A stretch of 64,000 bases of DNA from Phragmites australis (lineage: Eukaryota; Streptophyta; Magnoliopsida; Poales; Poaceae): NCBI RefSeq assembly GCF_958298935.1, contig NC_084933.1, positions 12,941,001-13,005,000 on the forward strand, in the 5' to 3' direction. Within the stretch, counting starts at the first letter, position 1. The number at the start of each line of letters is the position of its first letter. The position numbers and the translations under genes were made by a program. Below, piece by piece: positions 1-12,313 of the stretch. The notes below the pieces were generated by a model. The model was not told where the DNA came from and did no database searches. It saw only the letters and a program-made list of their open reading frames with translations.

Positions 1-1062
1 CTTTCCCATTTAGCCTTCCCTCATGGTGAGATACAGGCTTACCAATTATTTTCATATGCATGTAGTCGACGACGAACTCAACGACATCCTCTGTTCCCAA
101 CCTTAGGCCATGCAACCTTTTGGTCGACCTCAGTTACGAACATATTTCTTCAAAACTGACATGAACCTTTCAAAAAGATAAATCTGATGCAGAAACACAA
201 GGCCAATGTACTTTATCTCATGCACGATGTGAACAATGAGATGGAGCATTATGTCAAAAAATGATGGAAGCAAAATACTCTCAAGCTAGTGTATAGTATG
301 TACCACGTCTTCATATAGCTTTGTTAGTTTGCTTGGATCAATGATATTCTATGAAATTGCGTTGAAAAACGAACATAACTTTATGATTTGGTCTCGGACC
401 TTATCCGACAGAATACCTCTAACTGCAACAACAAACAACTGTATCATCATCATGTGACAATTATGGAACTTCATGCCAACTAACTTCAAAGTTTCCATAT
501 TCACTAATCTCTTTACGTTGGAGGAGTAACGGGTCGAAACTTTGATTCCATACGAGCAATTGCACAGGATGGTCTTCTCTTCCTTGCTCAGGGTGTAGGA
601 AGTCATGGGAAGTTCATTTGCCATGTTGCCTAGGATTTTAGGATGTAGAATTTTTCTTAGCTTCATATCTTCCAGGTCCAACCGTGCATTGAGTGTATCT
701 TTTATATTGCTAGGTATGTCTAATAAGGTACCAATCAAGTTGGCAAACATGTTCTTCTCCACATGCATGACATTGATTGCATGTCGGACCATCAAGTGCT
801 TCCAATAAGATAGATTACAAAAAAATGATCTCTTTTTAAACATCGGAGCGAGTTTTCTAGTTGGGAATTTTGTACTATCTTTCCCCTTTCCAAGACAACT
901 CTAAGCTTCTTTACCATCTTGTATACCTGTTCCCCGGTGTGAACCTTTGGAGCTCAACGAGTCTCCACTGTTTCATTAAAAGCTCTTTATTCCTGCGGTA
1001 TGGGCGATCCAAACGTAGAAACCTACGTGACCCATGTAGACCATTTTCTTACAGTGCTTCAT
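1..1062 (-). pseudogene. CACTA (En/Spm) TNP2-like transposase fragment
   Basis: Reading leftwards from about 1062, the frames carry typical TNP2 landmarks: a KKMVYMGH segment, then (349-843) an open stretch with YWKHLMVRHAINVMHVEKN and the spacing K-D-T-x-A-R-x-D-L, then HNCHMMMIQ and AVRGIL, the start of DUF4218. Past the stop near 349 the DUF4218 homology continues to base 1 in broken frames (LPSFFD-like, LFERFM, LKKYVRN). TNP2 is the catalytic transposase of CACTA DNA transposons and acts on the element termini in the nucleus. Stops and frameshifts show it is dead. The upstream part of the gene is missing: the homology stops where the gypsy LTR begins, and its other end lies outside the window. 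It is on the opposite strand to the TNP2 fragment at 12314. Confidence 0.85.
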
Positions 1063-3456
1063 CACTAGACTTCTATCTCCTAGAAACATCTCCACATGTT
1101 TCACAACTACTTAAAAACCACTTCAAATTCCCAAACCATCTGACTTGATACCCCTCATAGGTAACAAAGAACCATCCAACCAAACCAACTAATCCAAACT
1201 AACTAATCATGTGAGGATCCAAGTCTCTCATGACTCTGAGCATGGCTGAAATATCATATTTCACACTCTGCAGAGGTTATCCAGCTTTCCCCATGAGTCG
1301 TGTTTTCCTTATTGTCGTGTCCGTGAAACACTTAGCACACACCAATGGCGTGTCACCCAGAAAATCACTACAAGGCGTTACAAAGTATCATCCAGTATAT
1401 GCACACTACTAGGTTTCACCACCGTCAAAGTGGTGTTCACGCCACCCAGAAGCAAGATTTCACTCTTTCCTTCCACTACACATCCCATACCACTAACCAA
1501 ATGGTCCTGGCCTTAGCTGTCCCCACACATCCACTGTTACGGTTTGGCATGCACAACACTAGAATCCACTAATTAATAGGTCAAGCCTGTCCCATACCAG
1601 GTCTCATGGTTGGTACGATACTTCTTAGGTTGTCGCTCCACGAATCGATCCTTACTTAGGTCACTTGAGCAGTTGCCAAACCAACAACATAACTGTAACC
1701 ACCATCACTAGCACCTCTTTGCTCAAGACCTAAGGTTCCATGATGCCATACCATTACCAAAATTTCCCAACTCATAGTAACATAGTTCATTAATCATGTT
1801 TAACTAACTACCCATCCATACCCTTGTGCAAAGCTAAGCATAAGCTACCCAACATAACCACTACTGACAACTTGGCGACAAAAAGATATGGAACATGGTA
1901 CTATAAGTAAATAGGATTCAGAATTAATAGCATGCATGTTTGAAATAAAGAACGCATTTGAAAAACTAGGATCATAATGTTCAAGGACACTTTTCTCTTC
2001 CAACTTGTTACTCATACTCCACCAAAACTTGGTCCTAGAGATTCTCGAACTGCTCATCGTCTGCTCTCGGAACACACCAAAAAAGTACACAACAAAACTA
2101 ACTAATAATAGTACACCAAACAAAATCTAACATATATGAAAAAGGTTCTAAAAGATACTACACGCTGCTACAAACGCCAGAGCATGAAAATCGTCTAAAT
2201 CAGAGCTATGACGAGAAAGTTCGCTAAAAACAAGTTTAGGGTTAAAATTGTAAAAGAAAAGACTTAATTTGAATAAAAAAGATAGGACTGGGGCCTTTTG
2301 TAAAAATAGATGAACCTATTTGCAAATATGAGAATGTTTAGGGTCTAAGATGTAAAAAGATAGGGGCTTTTAGGTAAATACATAGAAGTTCAGGGGATAA
2401 AGTACAAAATTGCCAATTTGCCAAATTAAAAACAATTAGAATTGACTAGGTAAAGGCTTTGCTGATGTGGCTTGACACATCGGCTCTTCGGCTGATGTGG
2501 TCGGTTGACTGTGCGATGACGTGGTATAGAAGCTGACTGGGATTATGAAGGGGACATGTGTCATCGTGTCATTGCATAGTGAAGGGGTATCCACTGATCT
2601 AATCTCAACCGTTTAGATTGGATCCGACGATGGTGGCTCTCTCGGACCGGCAAGGCTGGATCCACGGTGGCAAGAGGGGAATGAGTGGCAGCGGTCTCGA
2701 GACACGGTGGTGGACTCGCTGGAAAAGAGCTCTAGGTCGCCGGCGGTGATGAGAGCGGCAGAGGAGCAAGAGGAGGCAACAACGAACTCACCTAGGGTAA
2801 CCAGAGGCTCGAGGAGACGAAAAGATGAGCCAGTGACAAGAGGAAGCGGTGGCGGCTCATGGTTGTCGATGGGAAGGGTGCTCCGGTGGTGGAGGGGCTA
2901 CAGGGAGCGGCGGAAACGAACCCTCACAAGCGTGCGGTGCCGGGGCTAGGCACAGGCATGGCGAGGAGGTGGCGGGACCGGCGGGTGGCGAAGCTCGGCG
3001 CAAAAACATCAATGGTGATGGTGGCATGCGGATCTAGGGTTTGGGTGTTCAGTTTCTGGGGAAACGCCAAGGGGGCGCGACTTATAATGGGAAGCAAAAC
3101 ACGTGGAGAATCCAGTTCGATTGGGGTTATTGGGACACAAAACGGAGGCGGTAGTGGTCGTTGGAGCCTGGTGGCTTCAGCTCAATATCTAGGTCTAAGA
3201 TGAGTCCAACAAGTGGAGCCCACACATCAGCGTCACATGGAGGCAGCAGGCACGCTAAAACTTGGTCGGGGTGCGGCCCAGGCGGGAGTGCAGGGAAAAG
3301 CAGGCTGGGCCTGGGAAAAGCAAAGGGAATGGGCCGAAAAGAATGGGAAGAAAAAAAAGAAAAGGAAGGGAGATTTGGCCCAAGGAGGAAAAATGAAATT
3401 TCTTTTATGAAATCAATTTCAAACTTTTTCAAAATTTAAACGGTGCACCGCTTACA
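1055..3456 (-). repeat. Left (3') LTR of the gypsy element, truncated
   Basis: Aligns over about 2.4 kb with 9690-12313, starting at the shared text ...tcatctcctataaacatc and containing the same GC-rich block (2600-3100 versus 11280-11720). Compared with the right LTR it lacks about 450 bp at its outer (U5) end, where it abuts CACTA sequence, and about 190 bp near the U3 start, where AACGG jumps to the end TGCACCGCTTACA. On the minus strand it begins TGTAAGC, next to the polypurine tract. Confidence 0.85.
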
Positions 3457-3474
3457 AACCTACCCCCTTAGAAT
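3457..3474 (-). other. Polypurine tract of the gypsy element
   Basis: On the minus strand the text TAAGGGGGTAGGTT lies directly before the LTR start TGTAAG. This is the position and composition of the plus-strand primer of gypsy elements. Confidence 0.75.
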
Positions 3475-3489
3475 GAATCTCACCCTCGA

Positions 3490-6400
3490 GATTCAGAAGG
3501 ATTGGAGAAGAGCTACAGAAACTCAACTTTCAGATCAGATTCTCTTTCCCATGTCGCTTCTTCGGAATGGTGTCTCTATTGCACCTTGCACATACAGATT
3601 CTTCGGTTTCTGGTGATCCGCTCTGATATCTCTAGAATCTTGGTAGGATACTCCATGTAGGTTTCTTCATCTACTCCTCGGTCATTTGCTCCTTCCGAAA
3701 ACATCAATCCTAAACCCTAAACCCTAAACCCTAAAACACTAAACCCTAGGGTCATCTGCTCCTTAGGAACTCGTAGACATTTCTTCAACTGTGATACATG
3801 GAAAATATCATGAACATCTGATAGCTAAGGTGGTAGGTCCAATTGATACGCTACTTCTCCACACTTTTCTAACACCTTAAAAGGTCCTATAAACCTGGGT
3901 GCATGTTTTACTTTGACTTTAAATCTATGGAAACCTCTGATCGGTGAGACTCATAGATATATGAAGTCACCTACTTCAAAAGTCAACTCACAACGTCGAT
4001 GATTAGCATAACTCTTCTGTCGTGTTCGAGCTGTTCTCAAATTTTCCTTGATCTATTGTACTTGCCTTCTGCTTCTCTCATAATTTCTAGGCCAAACACT
4101 TGACTTTCGCTAGTCTCATTCTAGTACAATGGTGTCCTACATTTTCTTCCATACAAAGCTTCAAACGGCGACATCTTCAAAGTAGCCTGATAACTATTAT
4201 TGTAGGAGAACACTGCATAGGGAAGATTTTTATCCCAACTAGTCTTGTTTTTCAAGGCACAAGCTCTCAACGTATCTTCCAGAATTTGATTTACCCTCTC
4301 GGTTTGATCAGCGGTATGCGAATGATATGCCGAATTAAAGTTTAACCTGGTATCCAATGACTCGTGTAGCTTTGGCCAAAAACTAGAGGTACACTGGCTT
4401 CCTCTATCAGACACTATCCTCTTAGGTACTCCATGCAAACACACAATCCGGGCAATGTACAACTCAGCAAGTTTAGATCCTGTGTATGTGGTCTTGACTG
4501 GAATAAAATGAGCAACTTTCATCAAGCGATCCACTATAACCAAAATACAATCATATCCAGATTGAGCTCAGGGCAATCCAATGATAAAATCCATACTAAT
4601 TTTTTCCATTTCCATTCTTCAAAGGTTGAAGCAGTCCAGTGGGTCTCTGATGTTCAGCTTTGACTCTCTGACATATACCACATAATGTTATATACTTTGC
4701 AATCTCTCTCTTCATAGCATACCACTAATATCGATCTTCAAGATCTTGATACATCTTGGTGCTTCTAGGATGAATAGAATACGCAGACCCATGCGCTTCT
4801 CGAAGTATAGTTTTCTTGATAGGTTTGATATCTAGGACGCATATACGCTTCTCAAATGATATCGTTCCATTCTCATCCTCAGTAAAACCTAGGGCTTTTC
4901 CCTCCTTAATACACTGCTTGATTTTCATAATCTTCTCATCCTCGAGTTGTCCTTTACAAATTTCTTGTTCCAATGTCGAATCGACTTCCACTACCATGGC
5001 TTCCGCATTGTTTAACAATCTGAGATCGAGTCTCTCAAACTCTTTGCATAACTCAGGTAGTCTGTCTTGCACGATCATTATTCTGGGATAAGTCATTCTG
5101 CTCAAAGCATTGGCAACTACATTCGCCTTTCCATAATGATAATTAATTCCCAAGTCATAATCCTTGATAAGCTCTAACCATTTTCGCTGCCTGAGGTTGA
5201 GATCAGGCTGAGTAAAGATATACTTCAAACTCTTATGATTTGAATATATGTCACACCTTTTTCCAATCAAACAGTGTATCGATATCTTGAGTGCATGTAC
5301 CACGGCGGCTAACTCCAAATCATGCGTAGGGTAGTGTTCCTCGTGCTTCCTCAATTGCCTTGATGCATGGGCTACAACATGGCCTTCTTGCATTACAACA
5401 CATCCTAATCCTTGACGAGAGGCATCACAATACATGGAGAATGGCTTTTGTGTATCTGGCATGAATAATACTGGCGCAGATATTAGTCTTTTCATCAACT
5501 CTTTAAAACTTACATCACAAGCAGGGGTCCATTTAAACATTTTACCCTTCTCAAGTAACTCGGTGATAGGTTTTGCAATCTTGGAGAAACCTTCTATGAA
5601 CCGACGGTAGTAACCTGTTAATCCAAGAAAACTATGGATCTCGGAAACATTCTAGGGAGGCTTCCAATTCAAAATGTCTTCCACCTTTCTGTGATCAACT
5701 ATTATTCCTATGGCACACATGATATGACCGAGAAAAGAAACTCGGTCTTGCCAAAACTCACATTTGCTCAACTTAGCATACACCTGATTATCCCTAAGCT
5801 TCTGTAGAATTAATCTCAAATGTTATGCATGTTCCTCTTCATTCTTGGAGAAAACACAGATGTCATCGATAAAAACTACTACAAACTTATCTAGATACTC
5901 CATGAATACCTTGTTCATCAAATACATGAAGTAGACAGGGGCGTTGGTCAATCCGAAAGATATAACCGTATAGTCATATAGTCCATAACGAGTGATGAAA
6001 GCGGTTTTAGGGATGTCTGAAGCTCGAATCTTCAACTAATGGAATCCTGAGCGAAGATCAATCTTGGAGAACACACATGCACCTCTAAGCTAATCAAATA
6101 AGTCATCGATCTTGGGAAGAGGGTATTTATTATTGATGGTTACCTCATTCAAGACTCGATAATCTATACACATTATTTGGGTACCATCCTTCTTGGGTAT
6201 GAAAATTACTGGTGCAACCCATGGTGACAAACTAGGTCAAATATAATTTTTGTCTAACAACTCTTGTAATTGTTCCCTAAGTTCCACTAACTGACTAGCA
6301 GACATTCTATATGACCTTTTTGAAATAGGAGTCGTACTAGGTACTAGTTCTATAATAAACTCAATATCATAGTCTGGGGGCATACCTGGCAAATCTTCTA

Positions 6401-6890
6401 GGAATACATCCGGATATTCTCAAATGACTCGAATGTTCTCGATTGGATTTCCATTAGCTTGATTGATGGTCCCTCTAGCCATTGGTGATACTTCTGTAAC
6501 GTATTCCACTTATTTTCCTTCTTTTGCAGACACACGAATGGCTTTTCTTGCGTAGTCGATAATTCCATTGAATTTGGTTAACCAATCCATTACTAGTATG
6601 ATATCTATCCCTTCGGATTCCAAAATGATAAGGTTTACCAGAAAATCTACCCCCCTTATTTTAATACTAAGGTTGGGGCATACATGGCTTGCTTTCATTT
6701 CTTCACCTAGGGAGCTAACAATCATTCTATGCTTCATAAGAGATATAGGTAAATTATATCTTGCCATATACTTGGTTGATATAAAAGAATGTGATGCTCC
6801 AGAATCAAATAACACAGTAGCGGGGTTGGAGTTGATAAGAAACATACCGATCATGGCATCTAATGCATCTTGAGCTTCATCAATTTCCAC
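3490..6890 (-). pseudogene. Gypsy pol polyprotein: protease, RT, RNase H, integrase, chromodomain
   Basis: Open pieces in order on the minus strand: 6510-6890 aspartic protease (VLFDSGASHSFI, and the downstream VMDWL); about 5560-6500 reverse transcriptase (PKKDGT, SKIDLRSGFH, catalytic VVFIDD in place of the usual YIDD, LGHIM); 4725-5540 RNase H (MYCDASRQGLG, DLELAAVVHALK) running into the integrase zinc finger (H..H and CGICQR); 4121-4543 integrase core and C-terminal part (ALYGRKCRTPL). From 3690 down to 3500 a chromodomain-like stretch (YPTKILEISERITR, HHSEEATWE) contains a stop where a conserved Trp is expected. Multiple in-frame stops separate the pieces, so no full polyprotein can be made. 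Confidence 0.88.
3709..3748. repeat. Interstitial telomeric repeat (CCCTAAA)n
   Basis: About four tandem copies of the plant telomere unit CCCTAAA, then a degenerate copy, sit inside the gypsy pol 3' region. The block is flanked by near-identical 14-bp copies gtcatttgctcctt (3681) and gtcatctgctcctt (3751), as expected of break repair with a short duplication. Confidence 0.9.
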
Positions 6891-8010
6891 ATAGTTTGCA
6901 CGGCCTCTAGCAACATTCTACTTTGCTTGATTCTGGGGCTAATTCCCATTACGATTTTGCTGGTTTGCTCCTTGGGTGGGTGGCTTATTTTGACGTCTCT
7001 GAGGACATTGGCAGGCAAAATGTCCCTCTACTCCACATTGGAAATAAGTTTTTCCTTTGGTGGAGGCTTGAGTGTTAATGCCGGTGTTGTTGTTCCTTTG
7101 AGCGATCTGATTTGAAGTGCGGGGCGCTTGAAAGTTAGAGCGCTGGTACTGTCCTGCATTCCTGGACGAGCTTTGATTTGTAGACTGCGTCCTGGGCTGA
7201 TTGTACTGCTGACCAGAATGATTGATAGATCTAGACTGAGAAGAATCATAATGGGGCCTGGTGTTGCTGCCTGACTGACCTGGGCGGTCTATTTTTCTTG
7301 TGCTCCAAGATAAGAGCACGATCTATAAGAGCCTGAAAGTTTTTGAAATCATGAGAAGCCAGAGAATACTATAGTCCATCATTCAATCCTTCCAAGAAAC
7401 AATCTTACTTCTTCTCATTGGTATCCACATCTTCTAGTGCATACCAGGACATCTGAATGAATCTAGTGACATACTCACTCACAATCATTCCTCCTTGCTT
7501 GAGTGCTAGAAATTCCTTTCTCTTGATCTTGATAGCTCCTTGGGATACATCATGAGCACGGAAAGCATTCTTGAACTCCTGCTAGTTGATGCAATTAGGT
7601 TCTTCATGAGTAGCAACATAGGAATCATACCAGTCTGTGGTGGGTCCCATCAACTGGTGTGAAGCGAACATAACTTTCTCCCTGATGTTGCACTAAGTGA
7701 CTGAAAGCTTCTTCTCGATGACCTTGAGCCAATCATCGATGTCCATAGGTTCAACAGCATAAGAGATGGCGGGCGGGTTAGTCATTTGGAACTCTTCGAG
7801 CTTGTCACAGGCTTGTTGTGGCGGTGCAGGTGTGGCAGTCAGGGGATTCTGCTGCATTTGGGCCATTGTCTGGGCCATTCCTTATAGAATCTGAGTGTGC
7901 ACTGCCAGAAGCTGCTCGAGGGAAGGCTGCGGCAATGGAGGTGGATTGTCATTGCCTTGTCCATCACAAGCATTGCCATTAGCATTGGCACGATTACTTA
8001 GGTTCACCAT
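6891..8010 (-). pseudogene. Gypsy gag-like capsid/nucleocapsid region
   Basis: Starts at a Met at 8008-8010 (MVNLSNRANANG), followed by a low-complexity N-terminus (GNDNPPPLPQP), a capsid-like core (7693-7878: AVEPMDIDDWLKVIEKKL; then WYDSYVATHEEPN, FLEGLNDGL in broken frames) and a Gln/Asn/Ser-rich basic linker (6939-7319). The nucleocapsid zinc knuckle reads YFQCGVEGHFACQC: the first CCHC cysteine is Tyr (codon tat). Nonsense codons occur near 7882 and 7690. Gag normally packages element RNA into virus-like particles in the cytoplasm; this copy cannot. Confidence 0.8.
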
Positions 8011-8612
8011 CTGACATAGAGATAAGAAGATGAGGAGAAGGGGAGAAAGGTAGAACAATAGCAGCAAGAACAAACAAGATAAACAGAGATAGATATCCAA
8101 ACTAACTAATGTATTACTATTATTATAAGGATGCATTCATGGAGAAGCTCTTCACAATACATCACACACTCAAACAAAGATCCAAATCATTACATAGCAG
8201 AGCACAAAACTCAACCAGCTCACTAACTAGCACACGATTCTAATGACTCATAACATCTAAAGGGGTAACCTCCTAAATGAACTCATAACTCTGCTGAAGC
8301 ATCACGGTGCTGGTGCTGGGAAATTACGGGTCTAGAGGCAAGGTGGATAACACGGAGTCTCTTCCTCAGACTCAAAGTCAGAAGAAGAAGATTCCTAGTA
8401 GTCCACATGATGACGCTTCTTGTTGTGTAGCTCACTCTGTGCTTCAGCTAACTTGCCTCCGGCATACTACAACTCCTCGATGGTGCGGTCTAGCTCACGA
8501 CTCAGCTCCAAGGCTAGGGCAGTCTACTTTCCAAGCTTGGTAATGCCTTCTACGGGACGGGAAGAGCAATGACATTGGTGAATCCACTAATGCGCTGAGG
8601 GTAATGAAGAAA

Positions 8613-9047
8613 CTAGGTGAAGATCAGCTCTTTGTTGTGGCAGTGGCAGAGGACCAAAAGGGCTTGGAATACAGCGTCACGAATTCTAGCCTCGAAGGTA
8701 GCTCTTGGTGAGATGGCATGGTGGATGCTTGTCACTTCATAGGCTCCACACTCTGGTAGCGAACCGTAGATCACCACTTGGACTTTCCACTCATGAGGAG
8801 CATCGGTGTTCTCAGTCTTTACGCCTGCGTACTCAGGTTCCTTCTCGGATCTCAGACTATGAAGTATCTCCCAAAGCTTTGCGGGGAACCATCTTGTGCG
8901 GCGTCCATTAGCATGGTAGACACGGCTCCAACGCTGAACACGGGGCGGTTGGGGTCTTGCAAAAGCAATAGCACAGCTCGGGGTCAACGGTAGAGCATAG
9001 AGATGACCACTTGTGCTCTTGCGTCTAGTAAGACAGGTACGGGCCAT
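8613..9047 (-). CDS. Leader ORF with a histone H3-tail-like N-terminus
   Basis: A 144-codon ORF between the primer-binding site and gag, on the coding strand of the gypsy element. Its start, MARTCLTRRKSTSG, matches the histone H3 tail at A1, R2, T3, T6, R8, K9, S10, T11 and G13 (H3 numbering); K4 and Q5 are replaced by C and L, and A7 by R. The rest is not histone: a middle with HEWKVQVVIYGSLP, then EVTSIHHAISPRATFEA and a helical RDAVFQALLVL segment. Past the stop at 8613 a different frame still carries helical, acidic text (LELSRELDRTIEEL, EAQSELHNKKR) to about 8290, so the original protein was probably longer. Function unknown; the H3 resemblance is what is seen, mimicry is inference. Confidence 0.6.
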   Translation of the reverse strand: MARTCLTRRKSTSGHLYALPLTPSCAIAFARPQPPRVQRWSRVYHANGRRTRWFPAKLWEILHSLRSEKEPEYAGVKTENTDAPHEWKVQVVIYGSLPECGAYEVTSIHHAISPRATFEARIRDAVFQALLVLCHCHNKELIFT

Positions 9048-9215
9048 CTACAACATTTTGAAAGGGAAAGAAGAAGTCAGTAACAGGGTTCAAATAGAAT
9101 TAGCCAAGAAAAGCATAGAAAAGCCAAGACAGAGTTTTCAAAAATGGTTTTCTTAACGAAAATAATCCTTAGGACTCAGCCATTCTAGCTAGGCTCATGA
9201 CCTACGGTCAACACG
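9048..9215. other. Gypsy leader between primer site and the leader ORF
   Basis: About 170 bp of untranslated retroelement leader. No coding signal is seen. Confidence 0.5.
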
Positions 9216-9227
9216 GCTCTGATACCA
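9216..9227 (-). other. Primer-binding site, initiator tRNA-Met type
   Basis: The minus strand reads TGGTATCAGAGC, the perfect 12-nt complement of the 3' end of plant initiator tRNA-Met. It marks the inner edge of the 5' LTR and proves the minus-strand orientation of the element. Confidence 0.93.
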
Positions 9228-9240
9228 CCTCTATCGCACC

Positions 9241-12200
9241 TGGTTCTATAAAAGGACAAAACCAAATGTAAACTACATGTATACCAAGATCAAGTATTAT
9301 ACAGTGACTTCATCAATGTATCACACACAGTGCCATTAGTACAATGTTTAACTTAAACAAGATAGAAAGACCCCAAAGTCTTAACTAAAACCCACTAGCA
9401 AAATATAGCGAAGCGCCCATCTTCCACATGTAATTGACCGAGGGTCCACCAGCCTAGTAATCTTCATCTTCATCGATGTAGTAGTCTAGTTCTCCTTCAT
9501 TGTCTGAGTAGCGTTTGATGTACATTTGGATCCAAATAGCAAGTGTGAGTACACGTCGTACTCCGCAAGTGTGGAAAGTAAATAACATGCAAGCTTAAAT
9601 AAAGGAATAGGCTGTAACAAGTTAAATTTGCATAAATGCCAATTACACTATCGTAGAGTTATAAAAACATCCTATTTAACTCTGTGATTCATTACTAGAC
9701 TTTCATCTCCTATAAACATCTCCACATGTTTCCCAACTACCTGAAAAACCACTTCAGGTTCCCAAACCATCTGACTTGATACCCATCATAGGTAACAAAG
9801 AACCATCCAACCAAACCAACTAATCCAAACTAACTAATCATGTGAGGATCAAATCTCTCATGACCATGAGCATGGCTGAAATATCATATTTCACACTCTG
9901 CAGAGGTTGCCTAGCTTTCCCCACGAGTCGTGTTTTCCTTGTTGCCGTGTCCTTAAAACACTTAACACATGTCCATGGTGTGTTGCCCAGAAAATCAGTA
10001 CAAGGCCGTTACAAAGTTTCATCCAGTATGTGCATGCCCGCTAGGTTTCACCGTCATCAAAGTGGTATTCACACCACCCAGAAGCCCCCTTTTGTGCCTT
10101 ATAGCTCCAGCAAGATGTCACTCTTCCCTTCCACTACACATCTCATACCACTAACTAAATGGTTCTGGCCTTAGCCGTCCCCTCACATCTACTCTTATGG
10201 TTTGGCACGCACAACACTAGAATTCACTAATTAATAAGCCAAGCATGTCCCATACCAGGTCTCGTGGTTGGTACGATACTTCTTGGGTTGTCGCTCCACG
10301 AACCGATCCTTACTTAGGTCACTTAAGCAATTGTCAAACCAACAACATAATTGTAACCACCATCACTAGCACCTCTTTTCTCAAGATCTAAGGTTCTATG
10401 TTGCTATACCATTACCAAAATTTTCCAATTCATAGTTGCATAGTTCATTAGTCATGTTTAACTAACTACCCATCCATATCCTCGTGCAAAGCTAAGCATA
10501 AACTACCCAACTTAACCACCACTGACAACTAGGCAACAAGGAATATATGGAATATGGTACTATAAGTAAAATACGATTCAAAATTAATAGCGTTCATGTT
10601 TGAAATAAAGAACGCATTTGACAAACTAGGATTACAATGTTCAAGGACACTTTCCTCTTCCAACTTGCTGCTTAGAATCTTCAAAGACTTGGTCCTGGAG
10701 ATTCCCGAACTGTTCCTCGTCTGCTCTCGGAACACACCAGAAGAGCATATAATAAAACTAACTAAGAATAGTATACCAAACAATAGCTAACATATATGAA
10801 AAAGGTACTAGAAGATAGCACACGCTGCTACGAAGGCGTGAGCGCAAAAATCATCCAAATCGAAGCTAGGACGAGAAAGTTATGCTAAAAACAAGTTTAG
10901 GGTTAAAACTGTAAAAGAGAAGGACTTAATTTGAATAAAAATAGAGAGGATAGGGGCCTTTTGTAAAAATAGAGGAACCTATTTGCAAATATGAGAAATG
11001 TTAGGGTCTAAGATGTAAAAAGATATGGGTTTTTAGGTAAATATAGAGAAGTTCAGGGGTTAAAGTGCAAAATTGCCAATTTTGCTGAATTAAAAAAATT
11101 AGAATTGACTGGGTAAAGGCTCTGCTGAGGTGGCTTGACACGTCAGCTCTTCGACTGATGTGGCCGGCTGACTATGCGATGATGTGGTATAGAAGCTGAC
11201 TGGGATTATGAAGGGGGCATGTGTCATCGGGTCATTGCACAGCGAAGGGGTATCCGTCGATCTAATCTCAACCATTTAGATTGGATCCAACGGTGGTGGT
11301 GCTCTCAGACTGGCAAGGCTGGCTTCGATGGTGGCAGGAGGGGAACGAGTGGCGGCGGTCTCGGGACACGGTGGTGGACTCACCGAAAAAGAGCTCTGGC
11401 TCACCAGCGGCGATGACGAGCGGCAGAGGAGCAAGAGGAAGCAATGACAAACTCACCTAGGGTAATCATAGGATTGGGGAGGCGACAAGACGAGCCATCA
11501 ACAAGAGGAAGCAGCGACGGCTCACGGTTGTCGGCGGGGAGGGTGCTCCGGTGGTGGAGAGGCGACAAGGAGTGGCGGAAATGAACCCTCACAAGCATGT
11601 GGTGTTAGGGCTGCGCACAGGCGTAGCGGGGAGGTGGCGTGACCAGCGGGTGGCGAAGCTCGGCGCAACGGCATCAATGGTGATGGCGGTGCACGGATCT
11701 AGGGTTTGGGTGTTCGGTTTATAGCGAAACGCCAAGGGGCAGCGCAACTTATAAAGGGGAGCAAAACACGCGGAGAATCTAGTACGGTTGGGTTGTTGGG
11801 ATACAAAACGGAGGCGACAACGGTCGTTGGAGCTCAGTGCTTCGGCTCGGTCTCCAGGTCAAAGACAAGTTCGATGGGCAGGGCCCACACGTCAGCGGCA
11901 CACGGAGGTAGCAGGAGTGCTAAAACTGGGCTGGGGTGCGGCTCAGGCGAGAGGGAAGGAAAAAACGGGCTGGGCTCGGGGAAAGAAAAGGGAATGGGCC
12001 TCAAAGAATGGGAAGAAAAAAACAGAAAAGGAAGGGAGATTTGTCCCAAGGAGGAAAAATGAAATTTTCTTTTATGGAATCAATTTCAAACTTTTTCAAA
12101 ATTTAAACGGCATGCCCCGATATTTTCAAAATTCATTATTCACCCAATAAATGCCTTAATGTTTCTACTCAGCATGAATACATTTCAACTAAGATATAAC

Positions 12201-12313
12201 CTATGGCCAAATTAAATTTGTTCTAGAAAATAGGTTTTAACCTATTCTAATCAGTTAAACCCTGATTAAATTCTAAGTAAATTTTAGGGAATTATAAAAT
12301 CTAGGGTGTTACA
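9241..12313 (-). repeat. Right (5') LTR of the gypsy element, full length
   Basis: Runs from TGGTTCTATAAAAGG next to the primer site to ...CTAGGGTGTTACA (TGTAACACCC on the minus strand), about 3.07 kb. The inner end is uncertain by about 13 bp because a short spacer separates it from the primer site. The 9241-9690 portion has no counterpart in the left LTR. Confidence 0.82.

Larger units (their letters stand above)
1055..12313 (-). mobile_element. Ty3/gypsy LTR retrotransposon, chromodomain (Tekay/Del-like) type
   Basis: Order on the minus strand: 5' LTR (9241-12313), tRNA-iMet primer site, leader ORF, gag with zinc knuckle, protease (DSGA), reverse transcriptase, RNase H, integrase (HHCC), chromodomain remnant, polypurine tract, 3' LTR (1055-3456). 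The protease-RT-RNaseH-integrase order defines Ty3/gypsy, and the C-terminal chromodomain plus LTRs starting TGTAACACCC on the minus strand suggest the Tekay/Del clade (inference). Many stops make it non-autonomous. No matching target duplication is present: the left flank reads tacag and the right flank atctc, and the left LTR lacks its outer end. See findings for the mismatched CACTA flanks. Confidence 0.88.

Noticed and set aside
8307..8543. Plus-strand frame in the gypsy leader
   Set aside because: Antisense to the decayed extension of the leader ORF; no homology.
1055..12313. One CACTA gene interrupted by the gypsy element
   Set aside because: The TNP2 pieces at the two sides are on opposite strands and overlap in DUF4218.
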